Of a stretch of DNA of 64,000 nucleotides, positions 1 to 9,261 are shown piece by piece. Each line of letters opens with the position of its first letter. Position 1 is the stretch's first letter. The DNA is from Streptomyces albicerus (GTDB lineage Bacteria > Actinomycetota > Actinomycetes > Streptomycetales > Streptomycetaceae): contig NZ_VWMY01000049.1 in NCBI RefSeq assembly GCF_008905045.1, positions 1 through 64,000 on the forward strand, in the 5' to 3' direction. Below the pieces are notes generated by a model. That model saw only the letters and a list, made by a program, of their open reading frames with translations. It had not been told where the DNA came from and made no database searches. The position numbers and the translations under genes were made by a program.

Positions 1-137
1 CTCTCCCCGGAACCACCCCGCCTCATCCCAGCAAACCGCCGAACAGACGACCTGTCAGCATCCCCGGCAAGATCGCCAACAGAGTCACGGCATTGGGTCT
101 AAGAGCTGACCAGTGGCCAATGGCAAGACCGCGGATG

Positions 138-605
138 TCACTCAGCCTCAGGCTCTGCCAGGCTGATGAGGGTTTCGGCCAAGCAGCGCATCGGATCCCA
201 CTCTCCTCCGAGGGGCTTCTCCCCTTCTTCTGCCTCTCGGAGCATCTCCTTGATGCGCTCTTGGACGTAGGGCTTGTTGGCAAGTTCGCCTTGGTAGTCG
301 TTCATCGGGTCGATGTGAGTCTTCCAGCGCACTGGGACCGGCTTCCCGTCTGGACCCAGCAAGCAGCCTTGGCCAAAGTGGAATTCCACGGAGCAGGCGC
401 GACCTGTGACGTCGTCGGTCGAAGCGCCGGAGGGGCCGAGGGTCGGGTAGCGCCGCGCGTAATCCACATCGGGCAACCTGCAGACGGCGTAATGCTCTGG
501 AAGAGGAGCATTGGCGAGTTGCTTCTCGGCTTGGCGGCCTGCGGTGTCGTTGTCCAGGATGCCGATCACTCGGTTCATAACGCCTGCCGCAGCAAAGCTC
601 CTCAT
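138..605 (-). pseudogene. HEPN/Toprim-type protein, N-terminally truncated remnant
   Basis: The 155-residue reading frame has the motif VIGILDNDTAGRQA, an acidic Toprim-like strand. Further on are RRYPTLGP and MNDYQGELANKPYVQERI, which I associate with the C-terminal half of HEPN/Toprim-associated actinobacterial proteins, a family seen in defence islands. Upstream of the ATG the frame continues as GGTDQVVKN, which still looks like family sequence, but it meets a stop about 65 bases further up with no other start. The N-terminal half is therefore missing. I read this as a decayed gene. The family assignment rests on remembered motifs, so it is moderate. Confidence 0.45.
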
Positions 606-694
606 GTTCTTGACGACCTGATCGGTGCCGCCGGCAGCTTTTGTGGTTTGCCACGACCTGGTACTCGTGGTTCGTCACTGCTCCTCCTGGGATC

Positions 695-895
695 TCAGGC
701 GGGCAGGCTGGGGAGGACCTGGCCGTCGATGATCTGGGTGCGGGCGGTCACGGCGCGGTAGCGCTCCACTGTGCGGCGCGAGACGTCCAGGCCCTCCGCC
801 AGTGCCTTGTCCGATCCCTTCGCCCGCGTGAGAAGGAATTCACCTGAGCCTTTCATGTCGTCGTCGGCGACGTTGCCCTGCGCCTGTTCAAGCAC
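695..895 (-). pseudogene. Helix-turn-helix fragment resembling the start of a telomere terminal protein (Tpg-like)
   Basis: The 66-residue frame contains LTRAKGSDKALAEGLDVSRRTVERY. This resembles the DNA-binding segment near the N terminus of Streptomyces Tpg-type terminal proteins and related XRE-like proteins. The similarity stops right after the recognition helix and the frame ends 20 residues later, whereas Tpg proteins run to about 180 residues. Next to the HEPN/Toprim remnant this looks like another truncated gene. If truly Tpg-derived it would hint at a linear plasmid or chromosome-end origin, but a generic HTH protein is equally possible. Confidence 0.3.
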
Positions 896-1094
896 AAGGG
901 GGCGTGGCAGTTGATCTTTGGCTGGCGATCATGGTCGCGTGATACGACGAGTGGAAGTTCCGTGCGGTGGGTCAGGGTACGCGTCGGGCTGCGAGACATC
1001 GCCCTAGACTTTCGCAACAACTGGACCAACTTCCCGTACGGGGAGAGCGGGTTCATGCGATCGGGCCCTCTCGGCCCAGCCAAGGGAGGGCGAC

Positions 1095-3692
1095 GTGCTG
1101 CACGTTCCGCTGCACCGCGAGTTCCACTACATCCACGAGCCGCTGCCTGTCGGCGACGTCTCGATTCCTGTACTCGGTCATGAGGAGCTCGTGGATCTGC
1201 TCTGTGAGCGGCTCATGCACTCGCACGGTGGGACCTTCCTGGTCACGGGGTTCCGCGGCGTGGGCAAGACAACCCTGGTCCTACGGGCTCTGGAAAAGGC
1301 GGCAGCCGGGTTCGACCGGGGAGACCCCGCCGCCCGGTTCGGGCCTGATCGCCAACTGCTACTGAGGGTGCATTTAAGCGTCGCGCGCAGGATGGAACCG
1401 GACCAGCTACTCTTCGCCATCGTCCGGCGCATCTTCGAGGCACTGGACGATCAAGGGCTATTTCAGCACCTGCCGTCCGAAGTTCGCGAATCCTTGCTGG
1501 TGGCCTACACCCGCACGTCGTTGTCGTTCACGCAGACCCAGTCCGAGACTAGCGAGCGCAGCGCGACGGCGGGACTGGGTATTCAGCACGGCCTGCTTGG
1601 TGTGGCACCCCCGACACTGAACGTCGGAGGTAAGAAGAGCAGGTCGCGCACCACCGAAGCCGCCTTTCTCGCCTACTCGGAGACTGATGTCGAGCACGAT
1701 CTGGTGCGGATCGTGCAGCTCCTCAGCGGTCGGTCGGAGCGTCCTCCTCGCCACCGAATGTGGCGCAGGGCGGTGTCCCGGCTCCGCGTGCATCCGGTCA
1801 TCGTGCTCGACGAACTCGACAAGCTCACCGACAGTGACCCTGACGCCGTCGCCGCTCTCGAGAGACTGCTCGGCTCGCTGAAGAACGTGTTCACGACCCG
1901 TGGAGTGCATTTCGTCCTGGTCGCCGGACCCGATTTGCATGATCGGGCCGTGTCGGACGCTGACCGAGGGAGTGGCCTGTACGAGAGCGTCTTCGCGTGG
2001 CGCATGTACGTGCCGTGTCTGTGGACTGCGCCAGAGCGGCTCGTCCACGAGTCGGTTGCATGGGCCCGGGCCGAACTGGGCCTGCCTGCATTGCCCGTCC
2101 CTGCAAATTCGGCGGACATCAGTAACACGGTTGACCTCGCCCGACCTGAGGGCGAGACCATTCAGCTGGCTTCGCTGATCGCCCACTTACGGTTCAAGTC
2201 GCGCGGTGTCCCCCGCCGGCTGTTGCAGGAGTTCAACTCCATGGTCATGTGGGACGCGTCGCAGCGCGCGTCTGTCCACGTGGATGACGAGGCCTGGCAG
2301 CGTGTGCTGTTCTACGCCCAGTTGGATGCCATCCTGTCGCCCAGCGGTGCGACGGACGAAGCTTCGCCTGCGGTGATCGTTCCCATTGACAGGGACCGCC
2401 AGCGGCTGAGTGCCTATCACCTGGCTGACTGGGTGCTACGCAGCCGGGGTCGGGCCTTCTCGTCTCAGGACATCTTGGTTGACGGGCAGCTCGATCCAAT
2501 GCTGCTGCTCGATGGGCCTTCGGCCGAGCAGTTCCTGGGGCATCTTGAGCACAGCGGCGTTCTGGAGGTCGTCAGCGATCCGGGTCGTGTCGACGTGACG
2601 CAGTTCGGGAACCCGGCGAGCGCCGGGCTGACCTACTACCGTCTCACCGATACATACTCCCGCCAGGTCGCAGGGCTCACCCGCCGTAACGAGGAGGAGC
2701 GGGTTGGCCTTGGGACGCCCGTCCCTGTGCCAGCGCGCTGGGAGAGCTCCGAGACCATTGTCATCCGGCCGCGTTCCGGTTCCGATCCGGTGCTTGTTCC
2801 ACCGGCGCGCACAGCGACCTCGCTGCCGGCCATCACGCGGCTCAGTGACCGGTACGAGGTGCGGGAACTCATCGGAGCCGGCGGCATGGGGGCGGTGTAC
2901 CGCGGTGTTGACCTGCGCACTGGCGAGGGCGTGGCGATCAAGCTGCTCCACAACGGTCTGGCGGAGGACTTCGCGGTCCGAGCCCGCTTCCAGCGTGAGG
3001 GCGAGATCGGAATGCGGATGCGGCACCCCAACGTCCTGCGCGTCATCGAATCCTTCGACCGGCTGGCTGTCCCCGCCCTGATCCTTGAGCTGACCGAGGG
3101 GCCGTCGCTGGACCAACTGCTGGTCCAGCACGGGACGTTGCCGCCGTCTGACGTGGCCAGTCTCGCGCGCACGCTCGGCCACGCGCTGGACTACCTACAC
3201 TCCCTGGGCTTGTCCCGCATCGACCTCAAGCCGGCTAACGTCGTGGTCACGTCCGATCGGGGTCCCGTGATCGTCGACCTCGGCCTGATGCGTCCCGTGG
3301 AGACGAGCCTCAGCATCACCGAAGTGGGGGGCGTCATTGGCACGATTCCCTACATGGCCCCGGAGCAGGTCCGGGGCGATCACGTCGTTGACATCCGGTC
3401 GGACATCTACACGCTCGGCGCAGTCCTGTACCAGTGTGTCGTGGGGCGCCGCCTCTACGATGGCGCCAACGCGGCCGAGGTCGTCTTCGCGATTCTCCGG
3501 GAGCCGATCGCAGTGGAGGAGTTGCCTGTATCTCCCGCTCTCAATAACGTCCTGTGGACCTGTCTCGCGCGCGAGCCCGCCCTTCGGTACCAGGACCCGG
3601 CCGAGTTCCTCCAAGCCCTGGAGACCGTCCCGGAATCCCGGCAGGAGCCGAGACTCCTGCCAGGTCGCACCGGCCGCAGTTCTGCTTCCTGA
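1095..3692 (+). CDS. P-loop ATPase fused to a Ser/Thr protein kinase
   Basis: This 865-residue protein starts at GTG 1095 behind a strong AGGGAGG. The N-terminal part is an AAA/STAND-like ATPase with Walker A GFRGVGKTT near residue 52 and Walker B VIVLDELDKL near 236. The C-terminal part, from about residue 585, is a Hanks-type kinase: glycine loop GAGGMGAVY, VAIKLL lysine, catalytic loop RIDLKPAN (the usual HRD is RID), metal loop DLG instead of DFG, then YMAPEQ and SDIYTLGAV. The catalytic Asp and Asn remain, so activity is plausible. No transmembrane or sensor domain follows the kinase. Two TTA codons (1374 and 2187) suggest bldA-dependent expression. It stands alone; the next gene is a transposase. 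The role is unknown; a signalling or anti-phage NTPase is my inference. Confidence 0.85.
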   Translation: MLHVPLHREFHYIHEPLPVGDVSIPVLGHEELVDLLCERLMHSHGGTFLVTGFRGVGKTTLVLRALEKAAAGFDRGDPAARFGPDRQLLLRVHLSVARRMEPDQLLFAIVRRIFEALDDQGLFQHLPSEVRESLLVAYTRTSLSFTQTQSETSERSATAGLGIQHGLLGVAPPTLNVGGKKSRSRTTEAAFLAYSETDVEHDLVRIVQLLSGRSERPPRHRMWRRAVSRLRVHPVIVLDELDKLTDSDPDAVAALERLLGSLKNVFTTRGVHFVLVAGPDLHDRAVSDADRGSGLYESVFAWRMYVPCLWTAPERLVHESVAWARAELGLPALPVPANSADISNTVDLARPEGETIQLASLIAHLRFKSRGVPRRLLQEFNSMVMWDASQRASVHVDDEAWQRVLFYAQLDAILSPSGATDEASPAVIVPIDRDRQRLSAYHLADWVLRSRGRAFSSQDILVDGQLDPMLLLDGPSAEQFLGHLEHSGVLEVVSDPGRVDVTQFGNPASAGLTYYRLTDTYSRQVAGLTRRNEEERVGLGTPVPVPARWESSETIVIRPRSGSDPVLVPPARTATSLPAITRLSDRYEVRELIGAGGMGAVYRGVDLRTGEGVAIKLLHNGLAEDFAVRARFQREGEIGMRMRHPNVLRVIESFDRLAVPALILELTEGPSLDQLLVQHGTLPPSDVASLARTLGHALDYLHSLGLSRIDLKPANVVVTSDRGPVIVDLGLMRPVETSLSITEVGGVIGTIPYMAPEQVRGDHVVDIRSDIYTLGAVLYQCVVGRRLYDGANAAEVVFAILREPIAVEELPVSPALNNVLWTCLAREPALRYQDPAEFLQALETVPESRQEPRLLPGRTGRSSAS

Positions 3693-4072
3693 TCCGCCCG
3701 CGGGCGCCTGCTATCGCTCATGTGCTGAGAGATGCGAGGCCTCGCGTCGCGCCAGAACGCCACGGCGACCGTGCTGACCTTGGTCAGTGCGTTATGCACG
3801 CGTGAGGACGTCTCGCTCGGTTGTCGGACCGGTCTGGCACGATGCGGGCGGAACTGGCTGGCGGCTGGCCTGACGGCAGGAGGACCCGGACGCTGCTGCG
3901 ACCTGGTCCGCGTTCAGGACGGCACCCTCTACCCTGCCCGGGGTGTGACCGAGATACGCGCCAAAGGGGCAACGGGATGATCTTGAAGCCCTGAGCGCTC
4001 GTCGCCCGTCACCCATTCGGCCCAGTGTCGTTGGTGGTGATGTTGCGCGTCGTCTGGGGCCTGGGGTGGGTT
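3693..4072. other. Gap between kinase gene and transposase
   Basis: I see no convincing gene, RNA or strong hairpin here. The left end of the Tn3-type element should lie in or near this stretch, but I could not match an inverted repeat with the sequence after the transposase. Confidence 0.4.
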
Positions 4073-7000
4073 GTGACATCGATTGAACGGACCGCGTATC
4101 CACGGTTCAAGCGGCTGATCACCGCGCATGAGCTGCATCTGTTCTTCTCCCCGAGCCGCGATGAGTTGGAGTGGGCGTCTGATGCCACGGACTGCGATGA
4201 GCATCTGCTGGCGCTGCTGCTGATGCTGAAGTCGTACCGGCGCATGGGGTGTTTCCCGGCGCTGGAGGACGTCCCGGAGATGGTGGTGGACTTCGTCCGG
4301 CGGGCGGTGGAGCTGCCGGAGGGCACGCTGCCGGTGTACCGGGCGGAGCGGACCGCCAAGCACCACCGGGGCCTGGTCCGCAAGCAGGCCGGCGTGACGT
4401 ACGACCAGGCCAAGGCCCGTGGGATCGTCGAGCAGTCGATCCGCAAGGAGGCCGCGGCGAAGAACCGCCCGGCGGATCTGATCAACATCGCGCTGGAGAA
4501 GGTGGTGGAGGCCGGACTGGAGCTGCCGGGGTTCTCCACCTTCGACAAGATGGCCTCGAAAATCCGCACCGAGGTGAACGCCTCGATCTGCGCGGGTATC
4601 CACGACCGCATGAGCGCTGCTCAGCGGGCGGGGCTCATGCGGCTGCTGGAGGACCGTGACAGCGACGGGACGACGCTGTTCAACCGGCTGAAGAAGCCCG
4701 CCAAGGGCCCGACCTGGTCGCACTTCAAGAACCTGACCAAGCGTCTGGAATGGCTGGACGAGCTGGGCGACACCGACGTGTGGATGGACGGAGTCGCCGC
4801 GGGGAAGATCACCGACTTCGCCGGGGAGGCGGACGCGGCGGACGCCTCGGAGCTGCGGGACTTCGCCCTCGTCAAGCGCATCGCGGTGGTCGCGGCCCTG
4901 ACGCACAAGGCGTGGATGCGGGTGCGGGACGACCTGGCGACGATGTTCTGCAAGCGCGTGGCGACGAAGATCAAGAAGGCCAAGGCGGAGCTGGAGGAGA
5001 TCCGGCTCGCCGAGCGGGAGATCGTCGAGTCCCTGATCGGGAACTACCGGACGGTGCTCAAGCACATCGACGAGGGCGGCCCGGCCCAGGAGGGGCTCAC
5101 GAGGGCCGCGACCATGACCGCCGAGGTCCGCCAGGCCCTGGAGGGCCTGGACGAGGAGGCGTCGGTGGACGAGGTCGCGACGCGGCTGGAGGGAAGGGTC
5201 GCCCCGGCGGTCCTCTCCCTGGTGAAGGCCCAGGTGGTGCAGGCCGGCGGGTTCGGCGCGGTCACCCGCGCGGTGGAGGGCTTCGGAGGGTTTGCGAAGC
5301 AGTACGAGCAGATCGAGAAGGTCTCCGCCCATCACGGCAACTTCTGGGAAGTGCTGCTGTACGGGCAGATCGGCCGGGACCGGGCGGTGATGTTCGACCT
5401 GGCCGACAACGACAAGCTGAAGTTCACCGCGACGAGCGAGGACAGCCGGGTGCTGGATGCCCTCGCGCACGCCCAGCGGCACCAGGCGGCCCGCGGCGAG
5501 TACATCACCGCCTTCAACCAGGAGGGCAAGGAGGTCGACCTCTCCTTCGCCACCCAGAATTGGCGCAAGGCCGTCCTCGACAAGACCCGGACCGGGCAGT
5601 TCGTGCGCAAGCACTTCGAGGCGATGGTCTTCACCGCGCTCGCCGAGGAACTGCGCACCGGCGACGTCGCGGTGGTCGGCTCGGAGGAGTACGCCGACTG
5701 GTCCGAGCAGCTGCTGGCCTGGGAGGTCGTCCAGGAGACGCTGGGGTCCTACCTGGTGGAGGTCGGCCTCGCCGAGGCGGGCGAGAGCGCCGAGTTCGAC
5801 GCGAAGTTCTTCCGCCGGCAGCTGGAGGACAAGCTGCGATCCGCCGCCGCGGCGGCGGACGCCGGGTACCCGGAGAACGAGGGCCTGGTGATCGATCCGG
5901 AGACGGGCGTCCCGTCGCTGAAGGCGTTCCGGGCTGACGGCCAGCGGCCCTCGGCGAAGCGGCTGGAGCAGGAGATCAAGGCGAGGATGCCGGAGCGTTC
6001 CCTGATGGGGATCGTGGCCCGGACCGCGTACTGGGTGGAGTGGTGGCGCCGTTTCGGCCCGCCGTCCGGCAACGAGCCCAAGCTCACCGACCCTCTGGGC
6101 CGCTACGTGATCGTCACGTTCGTCAAGGGCACCAACATGGGCCCGTACGAGGCCGCCCGGCACATCCCCGGCGTGAGCGGGCACGAGCTGTCGTACGTCG
6201 CCAACAAGCACTTCTCGATCGTGCTGCTGAACGAGGCGGTCGCCGACCTGGTGAACGCGCACGCCCGCCTGGACATCTCGCAGGCGTGGGGTGACGGGAC
6301 CGCGGTGGCGGCGGACGGCACCCACATGGACACCTATCTCGACAACCTGCTCTCCGAGACGAGCGTGAGGTACGGCAAGCCGGGCGGCATCGCCTACCAC
6401 CACGTCTCGGACACTTACATCGCGCTGTTCACGCACTTCATCCCGTGTGGCGTGTGGGAGGCCGTCTACATCATTGAGGGCTTGCTGAAGAACACCTCCG
6501 AGGTGCAGCCGACCACGGTGCACGCGGATACGCAGGGCCAGAGCTTCCCTGTCTTTGCGCTCGCCCACCTCTTGGGCTTCGACCTGATGCCCAGGATCAG
6601 GAACTGGAAGGAACTGACTTTCTACCGGCCCTCCAAGCAGAGCGAGTACGTACACATCGACGCCCTGTTCGGGGAGCCGGGCAAGAACACAATCGACTTC
6701 GACCTGATCGAGTCCCAGTTCCGCCACCTGATGCGCGTGGCCGTCTCCGTACGCGAGGGCACCATCTCCTCCTCCACGCTGCTCAAGCGGCTGCGGTCGG
6801 GGTCGCGGAAGAATGCCACCTACGCGGCCTTCCGCGAGGTTGGCCGCGTGATCCGCACCGTCCAGCTTCTGCGCTACCTCTCGGACGCGCCGTTGCGGCG
6901 GCGGGTGACCGCGGCGACCAACAAGGTCGAGTCGTTCAACCGGTTTTCCCAGTGGATCGGCTTCGGCAACCGCGGCGTCATCGCCGACAACGACCCGATC

Positions 7001-7294
7001 GAGCAGGAGAAGGCGATGAAGTTCAACGCCCTCCTTACGAACGCGGTGATCTTCCACAACGCCCTGGACATCGCGGAGATCGTCCGCCAGCTGCTGGAGG
7101 AGGGATGGGAGATCGACCCGGAAGACCTGGCGCACATCTCGCCGTACCTGACCGAACACATCAACCGGTTCGGCGAGTACAGCACCCACGAAGTCGGCAT
7201 CCAGCCGGAAGCGTACGACCCAAAGCTTGACGTCGACTTCACCCCGCTCCGTGAGCAGCGTCTGATCGCCGCCGGCCTCGGTCAGGCCGCCTGA
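4073..7294 (+). CDS. tnpA: Tn3-family transposase TnpA
   Basis: About 1073 residues, full length for a Tn3 transposase, which makes and joins the ends during replicative transposition. The DDE core is visible: GDGTAVAADG near residue 740 (first Asp), HADTQGQ near 818 (second Asp), and NKVESFNRF near 953 (Glu), followed by WIGFGNRGVI. LLGFDLMPRIRN is the typical segment after the second Asp. The start at GTG 4073 gives VTSIERTAYPRFKR, the usual family beginning; an in-frame GTG at 4025 adds 16 residues without RBS support. The frame is intact. No resolvase gene or matched terminal repeats were found nearby, so the element may be non-autonomous for resolution or its boundaries are eroded. Confidence 0.93.
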   Translation: MTSIERTAYPRFKRLITAHELHLFFSPSRDELEWASDATDCDEHLLALLLMLKSYRRMGCFPALEDVPEMVVDFVRRAVELPEGTLPVYRAERTAKHHRGLVRKQAGVTYDQAKARGIVEQSIRKEAAAKNRPADLINIALEKVVEAGLELPGFSTFDKMASKIRTEVNASICAGIHDRMSAAQRAGLMRLLEDRDSDGTTLFNRLKKPAKGPTWSHFKNLTKRLEWLDELGDTDVWMDGVAAGKITDFAGEADAADASELRDFALVKRIAVVAALTHKAWMRVRDDLATMFCKRVATKIKKAKAELEEIRLAEREIVESLIGNYRTVLKHIDEGGPAQEGLTRAATMTAEVRQALEGLDEEASVDEVATRLEGRVAPAVLSLVKAQVVQAGGFGAVTRAVEGFGGFAKQYEQIEKVSAHHGNFWEVLLYGQIGRDRAVMFDLADNDKLKFTATSEDSRVLDALAHAQRHQAARGEYITAFNQEGKEVDLSFATQNWRKAVLDKTRTGQFVRKHFEAMVFTALAEELRTGDVAVVGSEEYADWSEQLLAWEVVQETLGSYLVEVGLAEAGESAEFDAKFFRRQLEDKLRSAAAAADAGYPENEGLVIDPETGVPSLKAFRADGQRPSAKRLEQEIKARMPERSLMGIVARTAYWVEWWRRFGPPSGNEPKLTDPLGRYVIVTFVKGTNMGPYEAARHIPGVSGHELSYVANKHFSIVLLNEAVADLVNAHARLDISQAWGDGTAVAADGTHMDTYLDNLLSETSVRYGKPGGIAYHHVSDTYIALFTHFIPCGVWEAVYIIEGLLKNTSEVQPTTVHADTQGQSFPVFALAHLLGFDLMPRIRNWKELTFYRPSKQSEYVHIDALFGEPGKNTIDFDLIESQFRHLMRVAVSVREGTISSSTLLKRLRSGSRKNATYAAFREVGRVIRTVQLLRYLSDAPLRRRVTAATNKVESFNRFSQWIGFGNRGVIADNDPIEQEKAMKFNALLTNAVIFHNALDIAEIVRQLLEEGWEIDPEDLAHISPYLTEHINRFGEYSTHEVGIQPEAYDPKLDVDFTPLREQRLIAAGLGQAA

Positions 7295-7343
7295 CCCAAC
7301 GTTCTCGCCTATGCGGCCCTTTTTGGATCGGGATGCGGGTCGG

Positions 7344-8537
7344 CTATGTGGTGGGCCGCAGGAAGCCGACGACGGCCTCCTTTTCCATGTCGATACCCTG
7401 CTCGATCTGAGGCGGGACAGGTTCGAACGCATCCACCTGGATGGAGCGCGAGCCGGGGCCACGGGTCCAGGTGGCGATGGCCAGGCCGTCGGCGATGACA
7501 GTGGGGCGGATGAGGCCGCCTCCTGGCCAGACGCGGGCCTGGTGGAGAGCGGGGACGGACGCCTCGCGGGTGCGGTAGCCGATCAGGTAGTTGTCGTAGG
7601 CGGGAAGCATGCGAACGTCCGGGGTGTCAGACGAGCGTGGGAGTTCTTTCACCCGCCCGGCGAGCATGGTCAATGCGCCGTACTCGGTGATCACGCCGGA
7701 TTCCGCCAGCATTTTCCAGGCCCTGCGGGCCCAGGTGATCGGCAGTCCGGACCAGGCGGCGAAGTCCTCCAAGGTGGCGGGGGCGTGCGCGGCCAGGTAC
7801 CGGCGGGCCAGCTCGGCGAGAGCATCGTCGCCCTCCCACCGGAAGCGCCCGGTGGAGGGCAGCCAGTCGTCGAGCAGCACATACGTGCCCTCACCGGCGC
7901 GCCGCGGACCATGGCAGAGGATGCCGGTGAGTGCTGCGTGGCGGATCAGGTAGAACGGCGCCTGCCCGTCCGGCGGAATACCGAGGGTGGTAAGGCGCTC
8001 GGTCAGCTCGGCCCGGGTGAGTGGGCCGTGCGCGGCAAGAGCACGCCGGATGAGATGGTCGGCGCGCTGGCGCAGATCATCGCCCAGGCCCAGCTGCTGG
8101 TAGCGGCGGCTGGTTGCGGCAAGGATCCGCGGGGACAGCAACTGCAACACCCAGCGGGCGTCGTCGCTGGGGATGGTGTGCAGGGTGCCGCGCATGTACC
8201 AGTTGCGGACGATGCTCCGCTCTTTCTCGTATGCCGTGCGGATGGCCTGGGCGGTGATGTCCCGGCCGCGTACCCGGATGCCCAGGTCGGCGGCCGTGGC
8301 GTCCTGGGCCTGGATGGCGAAGACCCGTCGGACGACCGTCACGGCAGAGGCCTCGCATGCTCCGCCGGCCAGGGCCTGAGCGTGGGCCCGCAGCCTGCGG
8401 ATGCTCTCGTGGTCAGGCGTCGGGCTGTGCCTCTCGGCCGGCGCGGTCAGGAGACGGCCTTGTCGAGGACGCGGGCGAGTTCGGCGGGCGCGGACAGCAT
8501 CGGCCAGTGCCCGGTGGGCAGGTCGAAGCGCCGCCAC
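7344..8537 (-). CDS. AlkZ-like winged-helix protein (HTH_42 family, putative DNA glycosylase)
   Basis: The protein matches the actinobacterial HTH_42/AlkZ family, whose founder unhooks azinomycin-type and other bulky alkylation or crosslink adducts. Visible features are the QAQD segment (Gln76-Ala-Gln78, the family QxQ catalytic motif), VRNWYMRGTLHTIPSDDARW, and a C-terminal MLPAYDNYLIGY stretch. The start is uncertain. The only standard in-frame start is GTG 8537, which overlaps the upstream hydrolase gene by 91 bases; homology begins about 45 residues in, and a CTG near 8455 would reduce the overlap. It is probably cotranscribed with the hydrolase. Repair of self-made alkylating products is a known role of relatives, but none is evident here. 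Confidence 0.72.
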   Translation of the reverse strand: MAALRPAHRALADAVRARRTRPRPRQGRLLTAPAERHSPTPDHESIRRLRAHAQALAGGACEASAVTVVRRVFAIQAQDATAADLGIRVRGRDITAQAIRTAYEKERSIVRNWYMRGTLHTIPSDDARWVLQLLSPRILAATSRRYQQLGLGDDLRQRADHLIRRALAAHGPLTRAELTERLTTLGIPPDGQAPFYLIRHAALTGILCHGPRRAGEGTYVLLDDWLPSTGRFRWEGDDALAELARRYLAAHAPATLEDFAAWSGLPITWARRAWKMLAESGVITEYGALTMLAGRVKELPRSSDTPDVRMLPAYDNYLIGYRTREASVPALHQARVWPGGGLIRPTVIADGLAIATWTRGPGSRSIQVDAFEPVPPQIEQGIDMEKEAVVGFLRPTT

Positions 8538-9181
8538 GGCGGCTGGTTCAGGTAGGCCAGCATCGGCACCCCGGCATCCAGCAGCCCCGTGAAGTCACGG
8601 CAGGCGATCAGGACACGGTCCACACCGGGACCGGGCTCGGCCGGGCCGGCGAGACGCTGGGTGAAAGTGCCGAACGGCTGAGGGGTGGCACGCGTGCGCA
8701 GAGCGTTCCGCTGGCCCTCATCGAGCCCGTCGAGGCTGCTGGACAAGCCCAGGACCTCAAAGGGCGGCATCGGTAGCCGCCACCCGTCGCCGGAAGCGTC
8801 GACCTGCTGGCGCAGCTGGTCCGCTGCCTGCGGTGGCATGAGGTCGAGCATGCACATGCCTGCGGCGAACGGGGCGCTGTCCACGTAGATCACGCGCTCC
8901 AGGCGGTCGCCGAGACGTCCGGCTGCCCCGGTGACCGGGGCAGCCGCGTAGCTGTGGGCGACCAGCGTGACGTCGCGCAGATCGTTCCGCTCGACGAATC
9001 CCGTGATGTCCGCGATGTGCGTGTCCAGGTCCGTCTGGGGTCCGCCCTGGTCTGCGTGCTCGGCCAGGCCGGTCAGTGTCAGCGGCAGCGCCGTGTGGCC
9101 GCGCTCCTGCAGAGCGCGGGCGGTGTCTTCCCAGGCCCATGCCCCGAGCCAGGCGCCGGGAACGAGTACGAAGGTGGCCAT
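8447..9181 (-). CDS. Alpha/beta-hydrolase
   Basis: 244 residues with the alpha/beta-hydrolase fold pattern. It begins VLVPGAWLGAWAW (oxyanion-hole region), has the nucleophile Ser77 in VAHSYAAAP (GxSxG-like, first Gly replaced by Ala) and a terminal TGHWPM carrying the catalytic His. The ATG at 9181 has an AGGGAG ribosome site. Relatives are esterases or haloalkane/hydroxynitrile-type hydrolases; the substrate is not predictable. It is divergent from a WYL regulator 80 bases away, a common arrangement in which the regulator controls its neighbour, and it leads a two-gene operon with the AlkZ-like gene. Confidence 0.85.
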   Translation of the reverse strand: MATFVLVPGAWLGAWAWEDTARALQERGHTALPLTLTGLAEHADQGGPQTDLDTHIADITGFVERNDLRDVTLVAHSYAAAPVTGAAGRLGDRLERVIYVDSAPFAAGMCMLDLMPPQAADQLRQQVDASGDGWRLPMPPFEVLGLSSSLDGLDEGQRNALRTRATPQPFGTFTQRLAGPAEPGPGVDRVLIACRDFTGLLDAGVPMLAYLNQPPWRRFDLPTGHWPMLSAPAELARVLDKAVS

Positions 9182-9261
9182 GTGATCTCCCTGAAGTGAG
9201 GTGCTGCGGGGAGCGTAAAGTCGATACAGGACAGAATCCGCCCTGAAATGCCGAGTGATCC
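9182..9261. promoter_or_regulatory. Divergent promoter region of hydrolase and WYL regulator
   Basis: Eighty bases separate two divergent starts, so both promoters and any operator of the WYL protein must lie here. The stretch CGTAAAGTCGATACAGG is the least GC-rich part. I see no clean dyad. Confidence 0.4.

Noticed and set aside
3929..7462. Very long open frame antisense to the transposase
   Set aside because: It is a high-GC antisense shadow: low-complexity Arg/Leu/Gly/Val-rich sequence with no motifs.
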